A DNA stretch of 5,438 bases from Methylovirgula sp. (GTDB lineage: Bacteria > Pseudomonadota > Alphaproteobacteria > Rhizobiales > Beijerinckiaceae), in assembly GCA_030038595.1 (NCBI GenBank), contig JASHSW010000209.1:1-5438 (forward strand). Reading direction: 5' to 3'. A program made the translations under genes and the position numbers. The notes beneath the pieces were generated by a model that searched no databases, was not told where the DNA came from, and worked only from the letters and a program-made list of their open reading frames with translations. This document shows positions 1-5,438 of the stretch, piece by piece. Every line of letters starts with the position of its first letter. The first letter of the stretch is position 1.

Positions 1-980
1 ACGACGCCCCAAGGCAGGCGACCGACCGGCACGGATTTCTCCGCCTTCAGAGAGGCCACATCGACCTCGGTTATGTCGTTGGTGAGCCCGTTGGCGGAAT
101 AAAGCTTCGAACCGTCCGGACTCAGCGCCGCATGCCAGGGGCGCTGGCCGACCAGGATATAATCGATCACCTTGTAGGTGGCGGTGTCGATCACCGCCAA
201 TCGGTTCGCCTTGCCGAGGCAGATGAAGACGCGTTTGCCGTCCTTGGTGAAATTGATGCCCACCGGTCCGATCAATTCAGGGCGCACGCCGGGGATTTCG
301 AATCCGATGACCTTAAGGATCTTGCGGGTTTTGGCATCGATCACCGTGACCGTTCCGCCAACCTCGGATGACACCCAGACCTGCGAGCCGTCGGCGGTGA
401 ACTCCGCATATCTCGGGCGCGAATCGACCAGGATATTCGCCACGACCTTATAGTTCTTGGCGTCGATGAAATGCGCCATGCTGGTCGATTCCGAAGTCGC
501 GACCACCATGCCCCCGTCGGGGCTTACCGCCATGCCTTCCGGCTCGACGCCAATCGGTATCTCCTGCGTGGTCTTGCCGGTCTGGTAATCCATGATGGTG
601 ACCTCGCTGTCGTCCTCGTTGGCGATGTACAGCGTCTTGCCGTCGGGGGAAATGTTGAGAAGCTCGGGATCCGGCCCCGAATCGAGCAGGCGCGTCACCT
701 TCAGCGCATAGGCGTCGATCACGGCGAGCTGGGCATCGTCTCCAAGGCAGACGACGATATCCTTTTTATCCGGCGTGATGATGATGCCGCGCGGCCTGTG
801 CCCGACTGGGATCGTCTTCACCGGCTTCAAACTCACGCCATCGATGACCGTAACGGTGTCATCCTTTTCGTTGGTGACGAAGATCAAATAATCTTTCGCC
901 TGCCCAAACGAGACTCCGGTAAGCAACGGAGCCAGGGAGGCCGACATCAAAAGCAGAACAGCGCGGCGCGTGGTACTCAT
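1..980 (-). CDS. PQQ-dependent catabolism-associated YVTN beta-propeller protein (extreme C-terminus outside window)
   Basis: Starting at the ATG at 980, the frame stays open to the window edge, giving 326 complete codons. It begins with an exported N-terminus (MSTTRRAVLLLMSASLAPLL, cleavage near FGQA, residue 28). The twin arginine followed by AVLLL resembles a Tat signal but lacks the full consensus. Seven blade-type repeats follow, marked by VTVIDG (43-48), LAVIDA (85-90), VTIMDYQTGK (127-136), AHFIDAK (169-175), VTVIDAKTRK (211-220), LAVIDTATYK (261-270) and ITEVDVASLK (303-312). Each blade includes a SPDGK/TPDKK/TKDGK turn. By family knowledge such propellers accompany PQQ-dependent alcohol oxidation gene sets; a scaffold or assembly role is assumed, not shown. 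The visible end, VGRLPWGV, is a motif found near the end of these proteins, so only a few residues should be missing. The start lies 17 bases past the stop of the binding-protein gene and has only a weak AGAG ribosome binding site, which suggests translational coupling. Confidence 0.88.
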   Translation of the reverse strand, partial: MSTTRRAVLLLMSASLAPLLTGVSFGQAKDYLIFVTNEKDDTVTVIDGVSLKPVKTIPVGHRPRGIIITPDKKDIVVCLGDDAQLAVIDAYALKVTRLLDSGPDPELLNISPDGKTLYIANEDDSEVTIMDYQTGKTTQEIPIGVEPEGMAVSPDGGMVVATSESTSMAHFIDAKNYKVVANILVDSRPRYAEFTADGSQVWVSSEVGGTVTVIDAKTRKILKVIGFEIPGVRPELIGPVGINFTKDGKRVFICLGKANRLAVIDTATYKVIDYILVGQRPWHAALSPDGSKLYSANGLTNDITEVDVASLKAEKSVPVGRLPWGV

Positions 981-997
981 CGCTTGGCTCTATCGAA

Positions 998-2326
998 TCA
1001 TTTGTTCAGTCGACATTTCGTCTCGGGCTGATCGTAGCCGAGCGAATCGGTCAGATATTTAGGGTGAAGAAACCCTTGCTGCGGCGAGATCGAGATGAGT
1101 TCGGTCGGATCCACGAGCAGTACCGGTTGCCGCAATTGCAGATCCCAGGTCCTGAAGGTCATCGCCTCGCCCTTGTAGCCGTCGACGCCGAATCGGTCGG
1201 ATAGCAAATAAGCGCGGACGTCCGCCGGCTTTACGGAGTTGATGTGTATGATGGTTTCGCCCAAAGAACGAATGGCGAGCCAGGCGGAATAATCGCGCTC
1301 GGTCATGATCCGGCCGACCTCCCGTTCGAAACGATGCTGCAACTGCGTTCCGCCATATTCCTCGAAGGGCCTGGCCCAGGCAACGGCGTAGAGGCCCTGG
1401 GTTCCGACGACCGGTCTCGGGTCCCAGGTGCGATAAGGGAGATAATCGCCGAACGTTTCGCTCTCGTCCGCGACGACGACGACATCGTACGGCGGAGCGC
1501 TTTGGGTGAGCAACGGCATCTGCTCCTGAACCTGTTGGTGGCCGGTGTCGGTCCGCCGCGAGCCCGCCGCATAGGTGTAGGTGCGTTCGTCAACGATCTT
1601 CGCGCCCAGCCGCGCGGCCGCACGTTTCACGGCCGCCGCATATCCCAAATCGGCGGGGTTTTTGCCGGTCACAAGCAGCCAGCGCGTCCATTTCTTCCAA
1701 ACGAGATATTGTCCGAGCGCATCGGTGCGCATCGCCCAGCTTGGCAGGATGTGGAACACGTTCGAGCGACAATCTTCCTGGCGCAAACTGTCGTCGCTGG
1801 TGCGGACATCGAAGATGATTGCGTCCTTCGCTTCCGGCATGTCGGCGAGCGTCAGCAGATCGGGCTTTTCCAGATCGGCGATGATGAATTTCTGGCCGGA
1901 GTCGAGCGCCGCTTTGGCCTTGGCCTTGAAATCATCACCGAGACTAAGAATCATCTCGGAAAGATGATAATTCTGATTGAGAAATCGGCCCGTTTTATTG
2001 GTGTCGGCAACTCCGATCCGGGCTCCCTGTATTCCCTCGTCGGTGACGATTTTTTGCGTCAGGGAAAGCGGCGGCGGTTCGATGTACTGTCGACTGAGGT
2101 AGAGAATATTCACTTGCAACGGCGCCGGCTGGGCCGGGGCGGCGGCTGCTTGCGGTGCGGCAGAAGGAGGCTGCGCCGCGCCGGAACTGATGCTGCCGCT
2201 GAACGCAACGAACCCGCCCAGCAGCAGCACCGGAAATGTACCGGCCCAGCCGCGCCAGCGTATTGGCGAACTCCGGAAGGGACGCCTCCACGGCCGATGG
2301 CCGGCCATATCCGACTCAACCTTCAC
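998..2326 (-). CDS. Periplasmic substrate-binding protein of the PQQ-dependent alcohol dehydrogenase ABC-transport system
   Basis: From the GTG at 2326 the product has 442 residues. An Arg-rich N-terminus (residues 10-25) and a hydrophobic stretch (29-46) form an export signal, with likely cleavage after GAA at residue 51. A Pro/Ala-rich linker (52-69) follows. The body is a two-lobed type 1 (Leu/Ile/Val-binding-like) periplasmic protein starting at VNILYLSRQ (72). Segments typical of the PQQ-associated subfamily are CRSNVFHILPSWAM (186-199), LGQYLVWKKWTRWLLV, RRTDTGHQQVQ, VVADESETFGDYLPYRTWDPRP (286-305, in part), AYLLSDRFGVDGYKG, WDLQLRQPVLLV and the C-terminal LGYDQPETKC. By family knowledge it sits next to an ABC ATPase and permease in PQQ-dependent alcohol utilisation clusters; its ligand is not established. 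It follows the cytochrome stop by 60 bases and precedes the propeller gene by 17, so the three are probably co-transcribed. The family call is strong, the function weakly known. Confidence 0.88.
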   Translation of the reverse strand: MKVESDMAGHRPWRRPFRSSPIRWRGWAGTFPVLLLGGFVAFSGSISSGAAQPPSAAPQAAAAPAQPAPLQVNILYLSRQYIEPPPLSLTQKIVTDEGIQGARIGVADTNKTGRFLNQNYHLSEMILSLGDDFKAKAKAALDSGQKFIIADLEKPDLLTLADMPEAKDAIIFDVRTSDDSLRQEDCRSNVFHILPSWAMRTDALGQYLVWKKWTRWLLVTGKNPADLGYAAAVKRAAARLGAKIVDERTYTYAAGSRRTDTGHQQVQEQMPLLTQSAPPYDVVVVADESETFGDYLPYRTWDPRPVVGTQGLYAVAWARPFEEYGGTQLQHRFEREVGRIMTERDYSAWLAIRSLGETIIHINSVKPADVRAYLLSDRFGVDGYKGEAMTFRTWDLQLRQPVLLVDPTELISISPQQGFLHPKYLTDSLGYDQPETKCRLNK

Positions 2327-2329
2327 CAG

Positions 2330-2336
2330 CCTCTCC
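2330..2336 (-). promoter_or_regulatory. Ribosome binding site that supports the GTG start of the second binding protein
   Basis: On the minus strand GGAGAGG precedes the GTG at 2326, with its GGAG core six bases from the start. The alternative in-frame ATG at 2308 has only AAGG about eleven bases upstream. The GTG start is therefore preferred, though both would keep the signal peptide. Confidence 0.6.
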
Positions 2337-2386
2337 GCTTCAGATCGCCCCCGTCGACAATTTAGTTCAGGCGACCGTCAGCAGGT

Positions 2387-2986
2387 TCACTTCTTATGGG
2401 TATTTTCATACGCCTGAATCTTGACCCAGCTGATGACTTTCCAAAGATCGTCTGGCTTGGTGATGATCGTGCCGAACGAGGGCATTGGAGCGACGATGTT
2501 TTCGATCGCTTTTCTCGAGAAGCCTTCCTTCTGCAAATCGACGGAGCCGAGCGCTACGAGACGGAACAATGTGTCGTCGGCGTCGCCATAGATCCACACC
2601 CCGTTGGTGATCGGCGGACACATGCCGCCGCCGCCGCCGTCGCCGTGACAACCAGGACAGCCAAACCCTTCGAACAGTTTGTGCCCCTCATCGGCGAGCG
2701 CCTGATCATGGGCATCTTCTTTGGCCTGGTAGGGATTTACGAGCGTGCCGACCTTCGTCTTTTGGGCCATTGCGAGCGGCGTACCCGCCGCACCCGCCAC
2801 TTCAGCCGTTGCCGCCCCCTCGCACACGAGTGCGCCGCCCTGCAAGTGACAGGAGTTTTTCTGTACAGGCAATGGCGGCGCGCTCCCCGGCCCCGACGCT
2901 GCATTCTGCGCATGGGCACCGATCGCCAACGTCGCTCCAACGGCGAGGCCGAGACTCAGGACAACCTTGCGTACGCTCATCACCAT
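2387..2986 (-). CDS. xoxG: Periplasmic mono-heme cytochrome c, XoxG/cytochrome cL-like electron acceptor
   Basis: The 199-residue precursor has a Sec signal peptide (SVRKVVLSLGLAVGATLAIGA, cleavage after AHA at residue 26) and then a low-complexity Ala/Gly/Pro stretch. The single heme site is CPGCH at 110-114. M168 in APMPSFG is the likely distal axial ligand. NGVWIYGDADDTLFRLVALGS and a terminal DDLWKVISWVK helix match the layout of methanol dehydrogenase cytochromes (MxaG/XoxG group). By family knowledge these accept electrons one at a time from PQQH2 in the dehydrogenase and pass them towards an oxidase. Position in the operon supports that pairing. Three further cysteines are present (C46, C55, C123), with C46 and C55 spaced for a possible disulfide. 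GGGGG lies just after the heme motif. The start at 2986 (or 2980, two residues shorter) is chosen because of the strong ribosome binding site and signal peptide; mature proteins would be identical. The symbol xoxG rests on context, as mono-heme cytochromes are hard to subtype by eye. Confidence 0.85.
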   Translation of the reverse strand: MVMSVRKVVLSLGLAVGATLAIGAHAQNAASGPGSAPPLPVQKNSCHLQGGALVCEGAATAEVAGAAGTPLAMAQKTKVGTLVNPYQAKEDAHDQALADEGHKLFEGFGCPGCHGDGGGGGMCPPITNGVWIYGDADDTLFRLVALGSVDLQKEGFSRKAIENIVAPMPSFGTIITKPDDLWKVISWVKIQAYENTHKK

Positions 2987-3157
2987 AACCCCTCCCTCCT
3001 CCTGCCTCGCAGGCCCTGACAATATTTCACCGCAGGCAGCCCTCGGCCGCACTGCGGTACTTAGGCTTAAGCACCTGGTTTTGCTGTGCAAATGACCGAT
3101 CTGCTATCCGCTCGGCGCGACGCCAGGCTGGCCGCGCGGAAAATATCCCTCCCCCTG
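2987..3157 (-). other. Intergenic region between the XoxJ-like gene and the cytochrome gene, no gene seen
   Basis: This 171-bp spacer is longer than the other gaps in the operon. An imperfect GC-rich hairpin (core arms gccag 3122-3126 and ctggc 3128-3132, extended by gcgc-type pairing outside) lies about 25 bases past the upstream stop but has no U-tract, so a terminator is not supported. Three short palindromes follow: GCTTAAGC (3065-3072), CCGCA-C-TGCGG (3047-3057) and CCTGC-CTC-GCAGG (3001-3013). A TTGCAC hexamer (minus strand 3091-3086) could be a -35 element, but no convincing -10 is correctly spaced. The open frame continues upstream of the cytochrome start as far as 3091, but it lacks the family's export signal and is treated as untranslated. 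Confidence 0.5.
2990..3003 (-). promoter_or_regulatory. Polypurine Shine-Dalgarno region of the cytochrome gene
   Basis: Read on the minus strand this is AGGAGGAGGGAGGGG, an uninterrupted purine run with several overlapping matches to the anti-Shine-Dalgarno sequence. It ends just before the ATG at 2986 and serves that ATG or the second one at 2980 (ATG-GTG-ATG). It decides the start against the longer open frame reaching to 3091. It contrasts with the adjacent XoxJ-like gene, which has no visible ribosome binding site, and predicts strong translation of the cytochrome. Confidence 0.8.
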
Positions 3158-5023
3158 TCATTTGCCGCTGGCCTGCTGCATCAGCCGTATGAGGCTGACG
3201 ACGGTATCATTGCCGTTTTGAATGGCCATGTCGAGTGCCGTCTTGCCGTCCGGCGACTTCTTGCTGGCGTCGGCTCCCGACTGGAGAAGCAACCCTACGA
3301 TCGGCGTATTGCCGTGCGCGGCCGCCAACATCAATGCTGTCACCCCCGAATCGCTCACCGCGTTCACGTCCGCGCCGTGCGCGATCAACGTACGCGCAAC
3401 TTGCAACGCATCGGGGTAATGGGGATCGAGGGTTTGATGTTCCAGCTCGTGCCGTTGGCCGGAAATTGAAACTTCATACGGCTCCCTGCCTGCGGCCACC
3501 ATCAATGGCGTCAACCCAAGCTTGGTGCTTTTTGTATTGACCGGTGCGCCGGCGTCGATCAGCGCCAAGGCTGCTTTCATGTCGTCTTCGGAAATCGCGA
3601 AGGCAAGCGGCGTTGCCCCTTCCGAAGTCCGGCTCTCCAGATCGGCTCCGTGCGCCGCCAGTACCTGCAGGGTAGGCACATCGTCCTGCATAACGGCTTC
3701 GAGCACTGGAGTCATCCCGTCGCTGCCGCGCGGGTTGGCATCGGCATGATGATCGAGGAGATATTTGACGAGATCCGGATCTCTCTGCAGCGCCGCGATG
3801 TTGAGCGGCGCATCGCCTTGCTCGTCGCGTTTGTTGACATCCGCGCCCTTGTCAATGAGGAACTTGACCCGCTGCATATCCGAGGCGAGCACCGCGTCAT
3901 CCAATTCCTCATTGACGTCGGCTCCTGCTGCGAGCCATTCCTTGAGTTGCTGCAAGCTCACCGAAGGTTTGTTATCGGCGGCCGGCACCGGCAGCGGCTG
4001 GGTATAGTCGCCATGCGCCGGCAGGTCGCCTTCGACGACGCAGTCGCTGCATTTCACCAGCGGCACGCCGTAATCATGAAGAACTTTCTCGATCTGCGCC
4101 TGCGTGTCATTGAGCGCCAGATCGATCTTGTATTTGAGGACGCGCTCCTGCGGCTGAACGCCGAGCCCGAGCTCGAATTCAAGCGGAAAATCGTTTTCCA
4201 TCAGATTGACCGGCTGGAGCGTGATCGGCGCGTTCTTCATTGCCTTGTAATAGCCAGCGAAAGGACCCCATACGGCCGCGATATCGAGTTTGCCGTCGAT
4301 CACTTCCTGAACCTGGTATGACGGTTGGTCCTGCGGATTGATATCGGCGTCATGAGTGACTGGGTGGATTATGACGCTGTCTTTGATGCCGTGCTGCGCC
4401 AGCACCTGACGGACCGCCGAGACCTGATAAACGCCGATCTTTAGCTTTTTGAGCAGCGGATCGTCGAGATTCTTGATGTTGTAGTTGCGGTCGCTCCGGT
4501 AAGCGAAGACGAAGGTCGTCTTGTAGACGGGCTCGGACATGACGACGCCATCGTAATCCATCGGCAGGTCGACAAGCACGTCGCATTTATCGTTTCCGAA
4601 GGTCTCCCGCAGCATGCCGCGCTCGATATACGGCCGCCAGTAATATTCGACGTGCGTGTTCATCGCCTTGGCGAGGATGTCGAGGATCTTGTTCCAGTAG
4701 CCTTCCTGATGATCGTTCGAGATCGGCATGTCGCCAGGATCGGCGCACACCCGAAGCGCCGGCAACGTCATCCGCCGCGCCGCGGCCTTGAGGGCGGCAC
4801 GATCGCCGGCGGTTAGCGGCTGATAGGAATCGATCTTGCGCAACGCATTTGCGAGCGCCTTGTCTTCCCTAGCCATGTTCTCTTGCTGAATCGTGCTCTG
4901 CTGCGGCGTATCTTGTTGCGGCGTCGCGTCCTGCGCCGAGCAGGGGATGGCGAAAGCGCACGCTGTACCGATTACCAAGAACGCGAGCGCCGTTTTGGCG
5001 CTCTTCAGCGGAGGGAGACTCAT
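3158..5023 (-). CDS. xoxJ: XoxJ-like quinoprotein-dehydrogenase-associated solute-binding protein fused to C-terminal ankyrin repeats
   Basis: This 621-residue protein has three parts. Residues 1-30 are a Sec signal peptide with likely cleavage after CSA (A30); C28 does not sit in a lipobox. Residues 31-85 are a Gln-rich and then helical linker. Residues about 88-324 form a type 2 periplasmic-binding domain of the 'quinoprotein dehydrogenase-associated ABC transporter substrate-binding' family, to which XoxJ/MxaJ belong. It starts LRVCADPGDMPISN and includes KCDVLVDLP, SEPVYKTTFVFAYR, LKIGVYQVSAVRQVL and DIAAVWGPFAGYY. A CSDC motif (325-328) and a Pro-rich linker lead into about seven ankyrin repeats (356-617), with GADVN and TPL..A signatures. 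XoxJ/MxaJ homologues normally end after the binding domain, near 280-300 residues, so this one is about twice as long. By family knowledge the binding domain assists the dehydrogenase rather than importing a nutrient; no permease or ATPase gene is in the window. The ATG at 5023 is the only start that keeps the signal peptide, yet no Shine-Dalgarno precedes it, and an intrinsic terminator lies just upstream. Both suggest modest expression. The family assignment is firm; the ankyrin function is unknown. Confidence 0.92.
   Translation of the reverse strand: MSLPPLKSAKTALAFLVIGTACAFAIPCSAQDATPQQDTPQQSTIQQENMAREDKALANALRKIDSYQPLTAGDRAALKAAARRMTLPALRVCADPGDMPISNDHQEGYWNKILDILAKAMNTHVEYYWRPYIERGMLRETFGNDKCDVLVDLPMDYDGVVMSEPVYKTTFVFAYRSDRNYNIKNLDDPLLKKLKIGVYQVSAVRQVLAQHGIKDSVIIHPVTHDADINPQDQPSYQVQEVIDGKLDIAAVWGPFAGYYKAMKNAPITLQPVNLMENDFPLEFELGLGVQPQERVLKYKIDLALNDTQAQIEKVLHDYGVPLVKCSDCVVEGDLPAHGDYTQPLPVPAADNKPSVSLQQLKEWLAAGADVNEELDDAVLASDMQRVKFLIDKGADVNKRDEQGDAPLNIAALQRDPDLVKYLLDHHADANPRGSDGMTPVLEAVMQDDVPTLQVLAAHGADLESRTSEGATPLAFAISEDDMKAALALIDAGAPVNTKSTKLGLTPLMVAAGREPYEVSISGQRHELEHQTLDPHYPDALQVARTLIAHGADVNAVSDSGVTALMLAAAHGNTPIVGLLLQSGADASKKSPDGKTALDMAIQNGNDTVVSLIRLMQQASGK
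3173..3958 (-). repeat. Ankyrin-repeat region of the XoxJ-like fusion protein (about seven repeats)
   Basis: Protein-level tandem repeats cover residues about 356-617. A degenerate half repeat (AAGADVN, 365-371) is followed by repeats of about 33 residues ending in DKGADVN (391-397), DHHADAN (424-430), AHGADLE (457-463), DAGAPVN (490-496), AHGADVN (548-554) and QSGADAS (581-587). Each is followed by the turn and TPL/TAL helix start: APLNIAA, TPVLEAV, TPLAFAI, TPLMVAA, TALMLAA, TALDMAI. The fifth repeat carries an insertion of about 27 residues (512-538). Ankyrin solenoids bind proteins; the partner here is not known. The DNA copies have diverged, so this is not a recent tandem duplication. 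Confidence 0.9.
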
Positions 5024-5065
5024 TTGGGCGACGTAATCTGATGGCCTGAACGTGGCCTTAGTTGG

Positions 5066-5105
5066 AAAAACTAATTGACGCCCGAGCCGGAGGCTCGGGC
5101 GTCAA
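5066..5105 (-). terminator. Rho-independent terminator or attenuator after the dehydrogenase gene
   Basis: A perfect 14-bp inverted repeat (arms 5075-5088 and 5092-5105) encloses a 3-base loop at 5089-5091. Read on the minus strand, the stem is followed by TTAG and then five T (5070-5066), the classical U-tract. The plus-strand side has no T-run, so it acts in the minus direction. It starts about 25 bases after the dehydrogenase stop and ends about 40 bases before the start of the next gene, leaving little room for a separate promoter. It probably sets a high dehydrogenase to accessory-protein ratio through partial read-through and protects the 3' end of the abundant dehydrogenase message; that role is inferred. 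Confidence 0.9.
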
Positions 5106-5129
5106 CAGGGCATGCCGTTATATATACCC

Positions 5130-5438
5130 TTACTGGTAGACGCGGAAGGTAGAAAGCATTCCACCTTGCGGGATCATGGCAAGGCCAGTGGCCTTGGTCA
5201 TCGCAGTGGCGCCGATCGCACCGAACTTGTCGTTGAGATCGAGGCCGGCGGTGACCGGTAGGCCGATCCAGCCGCCGATGCCCGACAGAACGGACACGTA
5301 CTGCACGCCGTTCACCTTGTAGGTGATCGGGTTGCCGATGATGCCCGAGCCGAGCTTGCGCTGCCAGAGGATCTTGCCGGTGTCGCGATCGACGGCGCGG
5401 AAGTCGCCGCCAAGGCTGCCGTAGAACACCAGACCGCC
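5130..5438 (-). CDS. xoxF: PQQ-dependent methanol/alcohol dehydrogenase large subunit, XoxF-type, C-terminal 102 residues (5' end outside window)
   Basis: The frame is open to the window edge and ends in TAA at 5132-5130, so only the last 102 residues of a protein normally near 600 residues are visible. They carry the closing blade of the eight-bladed quinoprotein propeller: a GGLVFYG strand, then AVDRDTGKILW (the tryptophan-docking type repeat), then GSGIIGNPITY, and then VLSGIGGW, which is highly characteristic of methanol/ethanol dehydrogenases. By family knowledge this is a periplasmic enzyme that oxidises methanol or other primary alcohols using PQQ and a metal and passes electrons to a dedicated cytochrome c. 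A XoxF rather than calcium MxaF assignment rests mainly on the downstream XoxJ-like and cytochrome genes, because the diagnostic active-site aspartate next to the catalytic aspartate lies outside the window. Other PQQ alcohol dehydrogenases (ExaA/PedE kind) are possible but fit less well. The gene is followed by a strong terminator at 5105-5066. Confidence 0.85.
   Translation of the reverse strand, partial: GGLVFYGSLGGDFRAVDRDTGKILWQRKLGSGIIGNPITYKVNGVQYVSVLSGIGGWIGLPVTAGLDLNDKFGAIGATAMTKATGLAMIPQGGMLSTFRVYQ

Noticed and set aside
471..1031. A 186-codon plus-strand open frame opposite the beta-propeller
   Set aside because: Antisense shadow; the minus strand encodes seven clean propeller repeats over the same bases.
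1244..2365. A 373-codon plus-strand open frame opposite the second binding protein
   Set aside because: It is antisense to a gene with clear family motifs, its translation is Arg-rich and has no recognisable domain, and it arises from GC-rich codon bias on the coding strand.
2396..3019. A 207-codon plus-strand open frame opposite the cytochrome
   Set aside because: Antisense shadow; the minus strand carries a signal peptide, a heme motif and a strong ribosome binding site.
3047..3072. Short palindromes CCGCA-C-TGCGG and GCTTAAGC as operator sites
   Set aside because: Arms of four or five bases are expected by chance in GC-rich DNA, and no known regulator motif or well-placed promoter accompanies them; mentioned only in the intergenic entry.
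2987..3091. A longer cytochrome with 35 extra N-terminal residues starting at 3091
   Set aside because: The extension would bury the signal peptide inside the protein and run through the polypurine ribosome binding site; starting at 2986 or 2980 explains both.
4040..4051. CSDC in the XoxJ-like protein as a second heme site
   Set aside because: The residue after the second Cys is Val, not His, so the c-type heme motif is absent.
3650..4321. A 223-codon plus-strand open frame opposite the XoxJ-ankyrin gene
   Set aside because: Antisense shadow with Arg/His-rich composition and no domain; the minus-strand frame is continuous and well supported.
5011..5030. A lipoprotein signal at C28 of the XoxJ-like protein
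   Set aside because: The residues before the Cys are A-I-P, which do not fit a lipobox; ordinary signal peptidase cleavage after CSA fits better.

Overview
The window looks like part of a PQQ (quinoprotein) methanol/alcohol oxidation operon from a methylotrophic or facultatively methylotrophic alphaproteobacterium. Order Rhizobiales, for example the Beijerinckiaceae/Methylocystaceae/Bradyrhizobium side, is the likeliest source. This placement is inferred from the gene families, the moderately high GC and the tight one-strand layout; no phylogenetic marker is present. All supported genes are on the minus strand, so transcription runs from high to low coordinates. Both end genes run off the window.

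In transcription order: (1) 5438-5130, the last 102 residues of a XoxF/MxaF-type PQQ-dependent methanol dehydrogenase; (2) 5105-5066, a strong intrinsic terminator or attenuator; (3) 5023-3158, a 621-residue periplasmic protein that joins a XoxJ-like solute-binding domain to a C-terminal ankyrin-repeat domain; (4) a 171-bp gap ending in a very strong polypurine ribosome binding site; (5) 2986-2387, a mono-heme cytochrome c of the XoxG/cytochrome cL kind; (6) 2326-998, a periplasmic binding protein of the PQQ-dependent alcohol dehydrogenase ABC-system family; (7) 980-1, a seven-bladed YVTN-type beta-propeller of the PQQ-catabolism-associated family, missing only its extreme C-terminus.

Working model: the dehydrogenase oxidises methanol or another primary alcohol in the periplasm. 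The cytochrome takes its electrons towards a terminal oxidase. The XoxJ-like protein assists the dehydrogenase (activation, maturation or partner binding). The second binding protein and the propeller belong to a module usually found beside an ABC ATPase and permease, which would lie beyond position 1 if present. Every complete product, and the propeller, carries an export signal, so the whole set appears to work in the periplasm.

The most unusual element is the XoxJ-ankyrin fusion. It puts a eukaryote-like protein-interaction solenoid in the periplasm, covalently attached to a methanol dehydrogenase accessory factor, and has a CxxC motif at the domain junction. No RNA genes, mobile elements, CRISPR arrays or attachment sites were seen.
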